The notes below the pieces were generated by a model. The model was not told the origin of the DNA. It saw nothing but the letters and a program-made list of their open reading frames with translations, and searched no databases. From Verrucomicrobiota bacterium (GTDB lineage Bacteria > Verrucomicrobiota > Verrucomicrobiia > Chthoniobacterales > Xiphinematobacteraceae): 12,848 nt of DNA. A program made the translations under genes and the position numbers. Shown piece after piece: positions 1 to 7,063 of this stretch; position 1 is the stretch's first letter, and each line of letters starts with the position of its first letter. Location: contig PSRL01000177.1 of NCBI GenBank assembly GCA_003176035.1, positions 1 to 12,848 of the forward strand. Direction: 5' to 3'.

Positions 1-131
1 GAGAAGAGGTTCCCATAGAGAATTTGAGACAACAGCGGAGACTCAATTAATTGGAGTTCGAACATCCACTGAATGGCAGCGGGGATGATCTGTTGTGAAT
101 CTGTGCCCATTACAACTTCGTTCTTGGCCAT
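1..131 (-). CDS. Partial gene of unknown function (N-terminal 43 codons, runs off the left edge)
   Basis: An open frame starts at the ATG at 131 and stays open to base 1. It would encode a protein beginning MAKNEVVMGTDSQQ, followed by a mostly helical, hydrophobic stretch. I do not recognise it and no motif is visible. The start is uncertain: there is no clear Shine-Dalgarno sequence before the ATG at 131, and an internal ATG at 110 is possible. A strong sigma70-like promoter lies immediately upstream, with its -10 element only 6 bases before the ATG, so the message may be leaderless or may start translation at 110. The gene follows the ruvC-like gene after a 30-base gap and keeps its orientation. 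Being co-directional and behind a promoter supports a real gene, but the frame seen here is short. Confidence 0.5.
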   Translation of the reverse strand, partial: MAKNEVVMGTDSQQIIPAAIQWMFELQLIESPLLSQILYGNLF

Positions 132-137
132 AGCGAA

Positions 138-165
138 ATTATATTGATTGTGCTCGAAATATCAA
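138..165 (-). promoter_or_regulatory. Sigma70-like promoter for the leftmost gene
   Basis: On the minus strand a -35 box TTGATA (160-165, five of six to consensus) is followed after 16 bases by a perfect -10 box TATAAT (138-143). The -35 box overlaps the stop codon of the ruvC-like gene. The expected transcription start, about 7 bases after the -10, falls on or next to the A of the ATG at 131. This is a sequence match only; no transcription data are available. Confidence 0.5.
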
Positions 166-746
166 ATCAAGAGGCGGGCGATCCCGATTCCGATGGCGTC
201 CACTTGATCTGAGTCTCCAGCGTTCTTATCCACATCAAACGAGGTGCCTAGTGTCGCGTTTACGCTTCTGGCCGCCAAATGTTTCTTATTCACTATAAGG
301 TAGTCGGGCGTGCCTTTGGCTTTTTTCTTGTTGAGTTTGGAGTTGATGGCATTCGATTTCTTGTCTTCCTCAGTGAGTTTTAGATTCAGCTTCGTGCGCC
401 AACCTTGGGGCCCATCAGAATCTACCAATAGAACCACTTCGAGCCATTTGCCAAGCTTTTCGTACAAAAGGAAATGTCCCCCATCGAGGGTCTTTTGGGA
501 GACGCGATTTTTCCCCAAGTTGACTTGTTCAATGACGATCTGTGTGGGCTGACTTTTTTCTATCAATGCAACTATTTGATCAGCGACGCTTTGGAGCTTA
601 GCGACGGTATCTCGCAATTGATTTTTCGTTTTCTTGATTTTGCCGGGTTTGATGACTCCGAAATCAAGCAAAGTTTTAGATCGAATGTCGAAAACGGCGT
701 ATCCCGTGGAGGTAGTTGAGTAGTCTAAAGTCAGAAGCTTTTCCAT
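162..746 (-). CDS. ruvC: RuvC-like Holliday junction resolvase (RNase H fold)
   Basis: This 194-aa protein is probably the phage enzyme that cuts four-way DNA junctions left by recombination, so that branched replicating DNA can be resolved and packaged. The acidic residues of the RuvC family are in the expected order and spacing: D8 in LTLDYSTTSTG at the first beta strand, E73 in IVIEQV, and D180 with D183 in DSDQVDAIGIG near the C-terminus, matching the family's DxxDA motif. Length is normal for RuvC-type proteins. A lysine-rich stretch (about 121-155) may contact DNA. The start is the ATG at 746; its Shine-Dalgarno-like AAGGA lies 13 bases upstream, inside a hairpin. It is the last gene of the recombination cluster before the partial gene at the left edge. 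The fold assignment is fairly secure; junction cleavage is inferred from the family. Confidence 0.82.
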   Translation of the reverse strand: MEKLLTLDYSTTSTGYAVFDIRSKTLLDFGVIKPGKIKKTKNQLRDTVAKLQSVADQIVALIEKSQPTQIVIEQVNLGKNRVSQKTLDGGHFLLYEKLGKWLEVVLLVDSDGPQGWRTKLNLKLTEEDKKSNAINSKLNKKKAKGTPDYLIVNKKHLAARSVNATLGTSFDVDKNAGDSDQVDAIGIGIARLLI

Positions 747-749
747 GCT

Positions 750-772
750 GAGTTCGGAATCCTTCCAAACTC
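750..772 (-). repeat. Hairpin next to the ruvC-like start codon
   Basis: Read on the minus strand, arms GAGTT and AACTC enclose GGAA and TTCC with a GGA loop; one U-G wobble joins the two blocks. This gives a 10-bp stem ending 3 bases before the ATG at 746. The only Shine-Dalgarno-like AAGGA of the gene lies in the stem and loop, so the structure could control translation, or as DNA it could be an operator. It is not followed by a U-run on either strand, so it is not an intrinsic terminator. Confidence 0.5.
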
Positions 773-773
773 A

Positions 774-782
774 ATTATATCA
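774..782 (-). promoter_or_regulatory. Extended -10 promoter for the ruvC-like gene
   Basis: The minus strand has TGA directly before a perfect TATAAT (774-779), which is the extended -10 pattern TGnTATAAT. No good -35 box is found 16-18 bases upstream, as is often the case for this promoter type. It lies in the 38-base gap between the zinc-ribbon gene and the ruvC-like gene, one base before the hairpin at 750-772. Confidence 0.45.
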
Positions 783-784
783 AT

Positions 785-1120
785 TCAAATATCGTCGATC
801 CTGCGCCTACGAGTTCCGTCTTTGTTGAGAAATCCCGAACGTTCAATGCCATTCGCGCGATTCAAACCGATCAGTTCTTCAGATTCATGGTCTCGGGCAT
901 GGTTTCGGGACCGCTCCTTCAAGATCTTCATCTGATCCTTCATTCGACTTTTATTTGTGGCGGGATTGACCTTTTCCATCATCTTGGTGCTGGGGGCGAC
1001 TAAAAGCTCAACCATCTGCGCAGACAAATCTCCTTCCCCGTGATTGCAAAATGGCGCGGAAGCTTTAAGCGTTCGCACCACATTCTTACAGACCGGACAT
1101 TCAAAATAACGAACTGGCAT
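785..1120 (-). CDS. Small zinc-ribbon protein, function unknown
   Basis: This 111-aa protein starts MPVRYFECPVCKNVV. Cysteines C8 and C11 (CPVC) and C25 with H27 (FCNHG) could bind one zinc ion, an N-terminal knuckle resembling the FmdB-like and other small zinc ribbons common in phages. The remainder is charged and mostly helical, rich in Lys, Arg and Glu (about 50-95), and ends in a basic patch TRRRRIDDI, consistent with binding nucleic acid or a protein partner. The ATG at 1120 has a good Shine-Dalgarno GGGAG six bases upstream, overlapping the end of the sbcC-like gene, whose stop lies 10 bases away. Its place between the Rad50-like ATPase and the resolvase suggests a role in recombination or replication, but nothing in the protein shows which one. 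Confidence 0.72.
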   Translation of the reverse strand: MPVRYFECPVCKNVVRTLKASAPFCNHGEGDLSAQMVELLVAPSTKMMEKVNPATNKSRMKDQMKILKERSRNHARDHESEELIGLNRANGIERSGFLNKDGTRRRRIDDI

Positions 1121-1130
1121 GTTTCACTCC

Positions 1131-3311
1131 CTAAATCACTCGGGCAGTCCCGTCGCGGTATTCCACGTTAATAGTTTGGTCGATGGCGCTTCCGAAAATT
1201 TCATTGTGTTCGATTAGAAGTGTTGGGGTCTTCCGGGCCTGAAGCACCTTCAAAACCCGCTTCATGCTGGTGGGCGACAATCCTTTGAAAGCTTCATCCA
1301 TAATCAGCAGATTGATCAACTTACCCTTGCGCGACAGCATGATGTCCGAAAGTGCTAAAAAAACCGCAAGATCTACCCGGCAAAACTGTCCTCCTGAGAA
1401 CAGCCCCAACGACCGCGGCTTCCCGTCGATCTTGACTGTAGTGGTGATTTTAAGATCTTCATTCTTGAATTGAATTTTCACTTTTTGCGAAAAGAAGGAT
1501 TCCAGGTATTTGTTGGTCGCGGCAGTCAAGAGCGCCAAGGTTCGCTCGAATGTGTAAGCTTTGACTTCGCGGTAGCCATCCTTCAGGACTTCCAACATCG
1601 CTACTTTTTGAGTCAAAACTGTCTTTTTAATCTCATATTCGACAACTTGCTCTTCGGTTGTTTTGAGTTGCTCGCGGGCCTTTGCGAGTTTTTCTTCTAG
1701 TTGCGTGGGCTGTTCGACATCTAGTTCAACAATCTTTTCACCCAAGGAATCAATGGAGCTTTGAAATCGGGCCAGCTCGGAATCTGGAGACATCGCTTCC
1801 GCTTCTTTGAGTTGTTTCCGCAGGTCTGCAGAGCGCTTTTCGCTCTCCGCAACCACCGTTTGGGCGATCTTGAGTTTTTGAAAGTCCGCTTTAAATTCCT
1901 CGGTTTCGGCTTCTATTGACCCGATCACTTCTTGGGTTTTGTGGATCTTATCGGCCAAACCCTTTTGGAGGGCTCGCAGTTCTGTGGTATCTTCGATTTT
2001 TAGGGCTTTTCGGTCGGCTTGGGCCTGTTTTAAGGAGTTTTCGGTTTTAATGTGCTCTTCTGTGAGGGATTTTTGGTCTTCCCTGATCCCGGCAAGGTCA
2101 TCCTCGATTCGGCTAAGGTCGGTTTTCTTTGCCCTTAGTTCCTTCTCTAAATGCTTGGTATTCCCGTCCCAAGGTTGGCCACAAGTTGGGCAATCTGATT
2201 TTTTTGGGTTCGCGATCTGGGCCTTGACGGCGTTTAAAGCTTCCCGGGCCTCGGATTTCCGGCCGTCTAAGGTCTCAAGTCGTTCCTTGATCCGGTCGGC
2301 TTTGGTTTCGAGCATAGCTAGCCGCTGCGTATGGCGCTCAATTGATTCTTCCAAGGACCGCGCGTAGTTCTCTTGCTCCTTAACCACGCCTAGGTGGACT
2401 GCAATTGCTTCTCGGTCCCGAACGAGTTCTTCCAGGTCTCTCTTAAGCTGAGCTACTACTTGGTCATTCGCACTGATTTGCTTTCGGGCGGCCTCGGGCT
2501 CAAATCGCTCTAAAAATGCTTTGTGGTCTGCGGTTTCTTTCGCCACTTGCGCGATCGCGGCCTTGGCGGCTTCGAGCTTTTCCCGCTTTTGGGCCTCAAA
2601 ACGTTTCGCGAAGGCTCTCGCTTGTTCTTCTACCCGCTCGATTTCACCCAACAGCCGGCGGATTTTGGTGGTCTTTTGTTCTTGGAACTCGGCGATTAAC
2701 CCTTCGAAGGTCTGTACCGCTTCGCGATCAGGACGGACCCGGTCCTCAATAATCTTTAGGTTTGAGCTTATGGACATCAGTTGGGCCGACATTTCCTTGA
2801 TTCGCTCTGAAGCGATTTTCCGGGCGCGGTCAAACTGCTCCAGGTCAAGCATGTCGGAAAAGATCTTCCCCTTTTCTTCTTGGTTTGCGGTGACGAACTT
2901 CTTTGCATAGTTTTGCGCGAAGTACACCGATTGGCAAAACGACGCGAAGTTCATCCCTAAGAGCTTAACGATATCCTTTTGAGTTTCTGTAGCGGAGCGC
3001 CCCCGGTGAATCTTACCGTCCGCGAACTTAATGCAGAGATCATTCGGGGCCCGAGAGCGAAAGATCGAAAAGTCCGGAAAATATAATTCCGTTTCGCAAC
3101 CCCGCTCCCCCTCTTTAACCACGTCATCAATCAGGGCGTCTTTGGGGATCTCCCCGAAGAGGGTCCAGCAGATCAGATTCGGGATCGCTGATTTCCCGCA
3201 ACCCTCTTCTGAATTGTCGTCGAAATTGAAACCTTTAATCCGAGTGACTCCGTCCGGAAGCTGCAAATCTAAGTTGGCATAAGGAAGAAAATTTCGAGCG
3301 CGAATTCTCAT
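1131..3311 (-). CDS. sbcC: SbcC/Rad50-like ATPase subunit (T4 gp46 type) of the recombination nuclease
   Basis: This 726-aa SMC-like ATPase should pair with the SbcD-like nuclease encoded at 6089-7063 to process DNA ends for recombination. The ATPase head is split: Walker A at 37-41 (GCGKS), Q-loop at Q133 (FAQNY), ABC signature at 638-642 (FSGGQ), Walker B at 668-673 (LLIMDE) and the switch histidine at H702 (IEHNE). Two long charged heptad regions (about 165-370 and 385-585) form the coiled-coil arm, joined by a Rad50-type zinc hook CPTC at 374-377. The stretch before GxGKS is a little longer than in SMC proteins (DDNSEE), a variant seen in phage SbcC-like proteins. The ATG at 3311 overlaps the stop of the 106-aa gene as ATGA; its Shine-Dalgarno is weak, so translational coupling is likely. 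Every key motif is intact. Confidence 0.93.
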   Translation of the reverse strand: MRIRARNFLPYANLDLQLPDGVTRIKGFNFDDNSEEGCGKSAIPNLICWTLFGEIPKDALIDDVVKEGERGCETELYFPDFSIFRSRAPNDLCIKFADGKIHRGRSATETQKDIVKLLGMNFASFCQSVYFAQNYAKKFVTANQEEKGKIFSDMLDLEQFDRARKIASERIKEMSAQLMSISSNLKIIEDRVRPDREAVQTFEGLIAEFQEQKTTKIRRLLGEIERVEEQARAFAKRFEAQKREKLEAAKAAIAQVAKETADHKAFLERFEPEAARKQISANDQVVAQLKRDLEELVRDREAIAVHLGVVKEQENYARSLEESIERHTQRLAMLETKADRIKERLETLDGRKSEAREALNAVKAQIANPKKSDCPTCGQPWDGNTKHLEKELRAKKTDLSRIEDDLAGIREDQKSLTEEHIKTENSLKQAQADRKALKIEDTTELRALQKGLADKIHKTQEVIGSIEAETEEFKADFQKLKIAQTVVAESEKRSADLRKQLKEAEAMSPDSELARFQSSIDSLGEKIVELDVEQPTQLEEKLAKAREQLKTTEEQVVEYEIKKTVLTQKVAMLEVLKDGYREVKAYTFERTLALLTAATNKYLESFFSQKVKIQFKNEDLKITTTVKIDGKPRSLGLFSGGQFCRVDLAVFLALSDIMLSRKGKLINLLIMDEAFKGLSPTSMKRVLKVLQARKTPTLLIEHNEIFGSAIDQTINVEYRDGTARVI

Positions 3312-3628
3312 TTGACCGTTTCAAACTCCTCGGGAAAGCGCTTTTTCATATAAGCGATCACGTTTTGCCAATAACGGGCGGTTTTGGTCATCCGCATCGC
3401 TTTTTTGATATGGTCCACGTTGGTATACGATCTGGTGACGGTTTTCCCGTTTTGGTATTCGGTGTGCTCGGAGATCGTGACTTCGTCCGCAAAGGGGGTG
3501 CCCCAATGGATCGGGTTGGTTTCCAGCATGGCATTGTCGATGGCCCGTTTGCAGTCCTTTACGATTCGAGCCGCTTCCACTTTCCCGCGCTTTGCTACGA
3601 TGAGTTTTGCGTATTCAACTGGATTCAT
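3308..3628 (-). CDS. Hypothetical protein, 106 aa, coupled to sbcC-like gene
   Basis: I do not recognise this 106-aa protein. It is basic and seems helical at both ends: residues 1-35 (starting MNPVEYAKLIVAKRG) and 72-104 (containing ARYWQNVIAYMKKRF), with a short beta-prone middle around 45-70. No enzyme motif, cysteine cluster or membrane segment is visible. The ATG at 3628 has a G-rich Shine-Dalgarno (AGGGGG) 8 bases upstream. The gene begins 22 bases after the helicase-methyltransferase gene and its stop overlaps the sbcC-like start as ATGA. Its base composition returns to about 57% GC in the one line I counted, against about 40% in the upstream gene. It therefore probably belongs with the recombination genes and not with the modification gene. 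Confidence 0.75.
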   Translation of the reverse strand: MNPVEYAKLIVAKRGKVEAARIVKDCKRAIDNAMLETNPIHWGTPFADEVTISEHTEYQNGKTVTRSYTNVDHIKKAMRMTKTARYWQNVIAYMKKRFPEEFETVK

Positions 3629-3650
3629 AATTACTACCCCCTGTTTGTTG

Positions 3651-6026
3651 TTAATCGACTATGTTTTCTTCTACTGACACTTCTGCATCTAAAGGCTCAA
3701 CCGTAGTCTGTTCTTTGACATCTGCTTTACGCCCATAAGTTTCGCGGCCTTGGAAAACGTTGAAAACTGGACAAGATACTGCAACTCCTGAAGTTATAAT
3801 CTCTTGCTCACAATTCTTAAGGTTTTGAACTGCGGTTTTGAAATATGACTCCTTCAATTCGAAACCTACAAACCGCCTTCCCATCTTAAGAGCTTGCCAA
3901 CCTTCTGAGCCTATTCCGGCAAAAGGAGAGAAAACCACATCTCCAGGGTTACTCCACAAAGCGATGGCTCGTTCGATTACTGGTAGTTGGAGGGGGCAAA
4001 TATGCCTTTCGTCTTCATCAGCGCGGGCCGACCTGTATTGCAATGTCGCTGACGGATTGATGTCAGCCCAAACTGGGGACGCAAACTGTTGCCAAGCATC
4101 TACAGGAAAAGTCTCATGTGTGTGGGAAATCGGTTCTTGATTGATCCCGGGCTTACGGAAAATCAATAAATAATCTGCTAAACCTTGACGAGACATTGCG
4201 CTATCTTTGCGGATTTGCTTATGAAGAAGCCCTAAAGCCTTGGTTCTTTGCATTTGAACTACCGGATTCTTCCAGATACAGACTTCGCTATGATAAATAA
4301 ATCCACTTTGTCGAAAGATTCTAATTAGATCTCCCCGGAAGTCCTTAATTCCGATAACGCCATCTTTTTCTTTTGAAGATGGTAATTGCATGCAATGAAC
4401 TGCTATCAATCTTCCCGATTTAAGGACCCGGATTAATTCATCGGATAGGAATTTGAAATGGGTATTGAACTCTTCGATGGATGAGCAGTTTCCCATATCG
4501 CGTTCTGAGTTCGAATAGGTATAAAGGGATGCAAAGGGGGGAGAAAACACTGAGAAATCAATTGATTCGTCTGGCAAGTCTTTTATCAACTCACAAGAAT
4601 CACCTCGTTGAATCACAAACCTTTCGCCGCCATCTTCTTGGGTTTGATATTCTGATTTTTCCGATTTCGTTGCTTGTATATTTTCTTTTTGAATTTCCTG
4701 GATAGCGGCGATCATTCCCCGCAACATTTCAGCGAATTTTTCTTCTTTTTCCTTGATAGCTGTTACTACATGACCCTCGGAAGAAGACGTAACAATATGG
4801 GCATTAACTGCTTTGGTTTGCCCAAATCTCCAAAAACGACGAACTGCTTGATAATAAGCCTCAAAGGAGTAGCTGAGGCCCACAAAAACGCAATCGGCAC
4901 AGTGCTGCCAATTCATTCCGAATCCTGCGATGGATGGTTTGGTAACTAGCACTTTGATCTGACCGGATGTGAACTCCTTGAATGTCTTCTCTTTGAATTC
5001 CGTCGAATCCGAACCTACTACTTCAACTGCACCGGGAATCATTTCAGCTAACAGCTTACTTTCGTCATTTAGGTCACACCAAACCACCCATTGAGCATTT
5101 GGCTTTTCAATCACAACTTCGGCCGCCCTTTTGCATCTTGCTTCAATGCTTGTGGTTCTCAATTGGCGCTGCTCATCCAGAGAAACTGAGTTTTTCTCTT
5201 TTTGGTCTTTTCTTCGCCTGCCAGCTTTTAATTCTTGAAGCTTTTTAGCCGTTTCTTCATCATCAACTACGTGCTGATTGATTATCAGTGCTGGTAAATC
5301 ATAACCCTTAGCTTTGTATCCTAAGTCCGAAGGTTTGCTCATCATAATAGCCCACGAAGAAACCCATCTCCAAAACACTGGTTCAGCGTGGCCTTTGAGC
5401 CGCCACTTACTCGTCTCTCCTCCATCGTGGACAAAATACATCGACAGCATTTCAGTTCTGGACATTACCCCGACAAACTCTGCATGGTTTCCAAGCTCCA
5501 TGTGGTCATTTGGGGATGGAGTCGCAGTACATGCGAGTTTAAAATGAGTATCCTTGAAAGCTTCAATAATTTGGTTTCTAGTCTTTGATGTGAATGATTT
5601 GAGTATGCTCGACTCATCGAGCACTACACCAACGAATGCCTTCGGATCAAATTTGTCGAGCTTCTCATAATTTGAGATATTAATACCAGGTTTTACGTCA
5701 TCTTGTGTTCTGCAATAATTTACTTGAATCCCGAATTTTTTGCCTTCATCAACAGTTTGAGATGCAACCGCAAGTGGGGTCAGGATGAGAACACTTCCCT
5801 TTGTGTGAGATGCAACAAGTCGCGCCCACTCTAATTGTTGGAACGTCTTCCCGAGTCCGGTTGAGAGGAATAAACACGCCCGACCCTTTGCTAAAGCCCA
5901 TCGGACCACATCCTTTTGGAAATCCATTAATTTAGGATTGAGCAAGTCTTCGGAAACTTGAATTCCAACAGGTTGGAAGGATCGCCGTTTTTTACTTAAG
6001 AATTCTTTGTAGGTTGTAGGGTTCAA
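3651..6026 (-). CDS. Fused SNF2/SF2-type DNA helicase and beta-class DNA methyltransferase
   Basis: One 791-aa frame joins two enzymes. Residues about 1-445 form an SF2/SNF2-type motor: Walker A STGLGKT (55-61), Walker B DESS (137-140), motif III TATP (167-170) and motif VI QAVRRFWRFGQ (393-403). Residues about 468-740 form an amino-methyltransferase: motif IV SPPF (495-498) before the AdoMet motif FSPFAGIG (699-706), the beta-class order, giving N6-adenine or N4-cytosine methylation. No nuclease domain is seen, so it is probably a modification or anti-restriction enzyme and not a complete restriction system. The start is TTG at 6026, the first usable start after an in-frame stop; family members also begin with a YxEFL segment just before the motor, supporting it. 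Counted lines average about 40% GC, against 50-57% in the two genes downstream, suggesting separate acquisition. Domain calls are secure; target base and biological role are not known. Confidence 0.9.
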   Translation of the reverse strand: MNPTTYKEFLSKKRRSFQPVGIQVSEDLLNPKLMDFQKDVVRWALAKGRACLFLSTGLGKTFQQLEWARLVASHTKGSVLILTPLAVASQTVDEGKKFGIQVNYCRTQDDVKPGINISNYEKLDKFDPKAFVGVVLDESSILKSFTSKTRNQIIEAFKDTHFKLACTATPSPNDHMELGNHAEFVGVMSRTEMLSMYFVHDGGETSKWRLKGHAEPVFWRWVSSWAIMMSKPSDLGYKAKGYDLPALIINQHVVDDEETAKKLQELKAGRRRKDQKEKNSVSLDEQRQLRTTSIEARCKRAAEVVIEKPNAQWVVWCDLNDESKLLAEMIPGAVEVVGSDSTEFKEKTFKEFTSGQIKVLVTKPSIAGFGMNWQHCADCVFVGLSYSFEAYYQAVRRFWRFGQTKAVNAHIVTSSSEGHVVTAIKEKEEKFAEMLRGMIAAIQEIQKENIQATKSEKSEYQTQEDGGERFVIQRGDSCELIKDLPDESIDFSVFSPPFASLYTYSNSERDMGNCSSIEEFNTHFKFLSDELIRVLKSGRLIAVHCMQLPSSKEKDGVIGIKDFRGDLIRIFRQSGFIYHSEVCIWKNPVVQMQRTKALGLLHKQIRKDSAMSRQGLADYLLIFRKPGINQEPISHTHETFPVDAWQQFASPVWADINPSATLQYRSARADEDERHICPLQLPVIERAIALWSNPGDVVFSPFAGIGSEGWQALKMGRRFVGFELKESYFKTAVQNLKNCEQEIITSGVAVSCPVFNVFQGRETYGRKADVKEQTTVEPLDAEVSVEENIVD

Positions 6027-6045
6027 TTCCCCCCCCCTTTTTTTT
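6024..6045 (-). promoter_or_regulatory. A8G9 homopolymer ribosome-binding region and TTG start
   Basis: On the minus strand eight A (6038-6045) run into nine G (6029-6037), then AA and the TTG start (6024-6026). The G-run covers about -3 to -11, where a Shine-Dalgarno sequence would sit, so it is the only candidate ribosome-binding site. An in-frame TAA lies further upstream and no ATG or GTG comes between it and the TTG. The tract length decides spacing, so slippage or sequencing error here would matter. Confidence 0.6.
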
Positions 6046-6088
6046 ATTATTTAAAGGAAGGATACTAAACCGCTTTTCGAATATCCAA

Positions 6089-7063
6089 TCAGGCGCTTTT
6101 TAGGATTTCGAGCCCCTCTAAAATAGTAGAATCTGGGAGTTTTTTGATTTCAGTAGCCCATGTCACGAATTTTTCTTCATTCGAATCGGTGTCTCGAATG
6201 TTCGAATCATCAATTTGAGCGACATCGATTGGGTCATCTATAAACTTGGCCCGTTCGTACCGTTCTTTAGGGAACGCTCCAATTTGAGCTTCGGTGCCGG
6301 AAAGAAATACCCGCCAGTGATTGAACTCATCCACAATCTTGTCGAGCTCAAAAAGCCGATCCCCGTTGCTGATATCCCACCTAACATCCCAGTGCTGGGG
6401 CAGGTTCGTGGGAACGTAGGTTAACTCGAAAGTCTCATCGTTAAGGATTCCAAGTACCTTTTCCTGGTCAGCTTCCCCGAATGTATGGGAAAACGGGGTA
6501 CCTAAGAAAACAAGTTTGCCATCCTTGGCAAACTTGTGAAAATGACCTGAAATAACTAACTTAAAATGTCGAAACGCATCGGCCGCAGCTTCACCGTGTT
6601 CTTTGCCGGTCGCAATCTTCCCGTTACCATAATCAAACCCGGCCACGCCTTGGTGCATGAATAGGAGCTTGCCTGCGGCCTCCTTCGCTCTGGGGAGTTG
6701 CTTTTTGAGGGCTTTAACGTCATCGAAATATGGTGCTGCTACGGCAAATGAGCCGATGTTGGTGACTTCGTCTACCACCGTGACATTTGGCAGGGCTTTA
6801 AAGATCTGTAGGGAATGGTCTAGGCAGTCACGGTTAAACCAATCATGATTACCTGTCAGGATCACAAATTTGAGCAAGCTTCTTTTGATCCGATCGAATA
6901 CGAAATTCAAGGTCTTGCCGCTGATAACTTCTTTCGTGTCGAAAAGATCCCCTAGAATAATGACTGGGTTGCCGAGCTCTTCGAACTTGTCGAAAAGCTT
7001 CCCGATCTTCTCTAGGTTGTCGTTGGCGGCATGGGGATCTCCACAGAGCGTCCAGTTACTCAT
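6089..7063 (-). CDS. sbcD: SbcD/Mre11-like metallophosphoesterase nuclease (T4 gp47 type)
   Basis: This is the nuclease partner of the SbcC-like ATPase; the complex would resect or open DNA ends to load the UvsX recombinase. Numbered from the ATG at 7063 (324 aa), the metallophosphoesterase motifs are in order: D9 and H11 (GDPH), D39 with D42 (GDLFD), N72-H73-D74 (TGNHDW), H137 (MHQG) and H174/H176 (GHFH). All metal ligands appear present. I chose 7063 over the GTG at 7090, because a strong Shine-Dalgarno (GGAAGAGG) directly precedes 7063 and because Mre11 proteins begin a few residues before the first metal motif. With this start it overlaps the truncated HTH/HNH-type gene by 8 bases. The nuclease and ATPase genes are separated here by the helicase-methyltransferase and a small gene, whereas in many phages they are adjacent. 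Confidence 0.92.
   Translation of the reverse strand: MSNWTLCGDPHAANDNLEKIGKLFDKFEELGNPVIILGDLFDTKEVISGKTLNFVFDRIKRSLLKFVILTGNHDWFNRDCLDHSLQIFKALPNVTVVDEVTNIGSFAVAAPYFDDVKALKKQLPRAKEAAGKLLFMHQGVAGFDYGNGKIATGKEHGEAAADAFRHFKLVISGHFHKFAKDGKLVFLGTPFSHTFGEADQEKVLGILNDETFELTYVPTNLPQHWDVRWDISNGDRLFELDKIVDEFNHWRVFLSGTEAQIGAFPKERYERAKFIDDPIDVAQIDDSNIRDTDSNEEKFVTWATEIKKLPDSTILEGLEILKSA
6510..6537 (-). repeat. Perfect 12-bp hairpin followed by a U-run inside the sbcD-like gene
   Basis: Arms ACAAGTTTGCCA (6510-6521) and TGGCAAACTTGT (6526-6537) are perfect complements around a 4-base loop. On the transcribed minus strand the stem is followed by TTTCTT, making the form of an intrinsic terminator or pause site, though the stem is only 5 of 12 GC. 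It lies within codons for FAKDGKLVF of the nuclease gene. Confidence 0.45.

Noticed and set aside
750..772. Hairpin before ruvC as an intrinsic terminator
   Set aside because: No run of U follows the stem on either strand.
1939..2367. Plus-strand open frames opposite the sbcC-like gene (also 2521-2910 and others)
   Set aside because: They lie wholly antisense to a well-supported gene with intact motifs, have low-complexity Ser/Arg/Phe-rich products and no clear ribosome-binding sites; they are shadow frames.
3191..3216. Unusual, lengthened Walker A region of the sbcC-like protein
   Set aside because: Phage SbcC-like proteins often have extra residues before GxGKS; the essential GCGKS is intact, so it is not a defect.
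6046..6088. Possible promoter in the gap before the helicase-methyltransferase (TTGGAT and TAGTAT)
   Set aside because: The spacing is only 15 bases and the -10 match is four of six; not strong enough to list.
6181..6207. Three copies of TCGAAT in a short stretch
   Set aside because: They encode the repeated Asp-Ser-Asn and similar codons of the sbcD-like C-terminal part; spacing is irregular, so an operator array is not supported.
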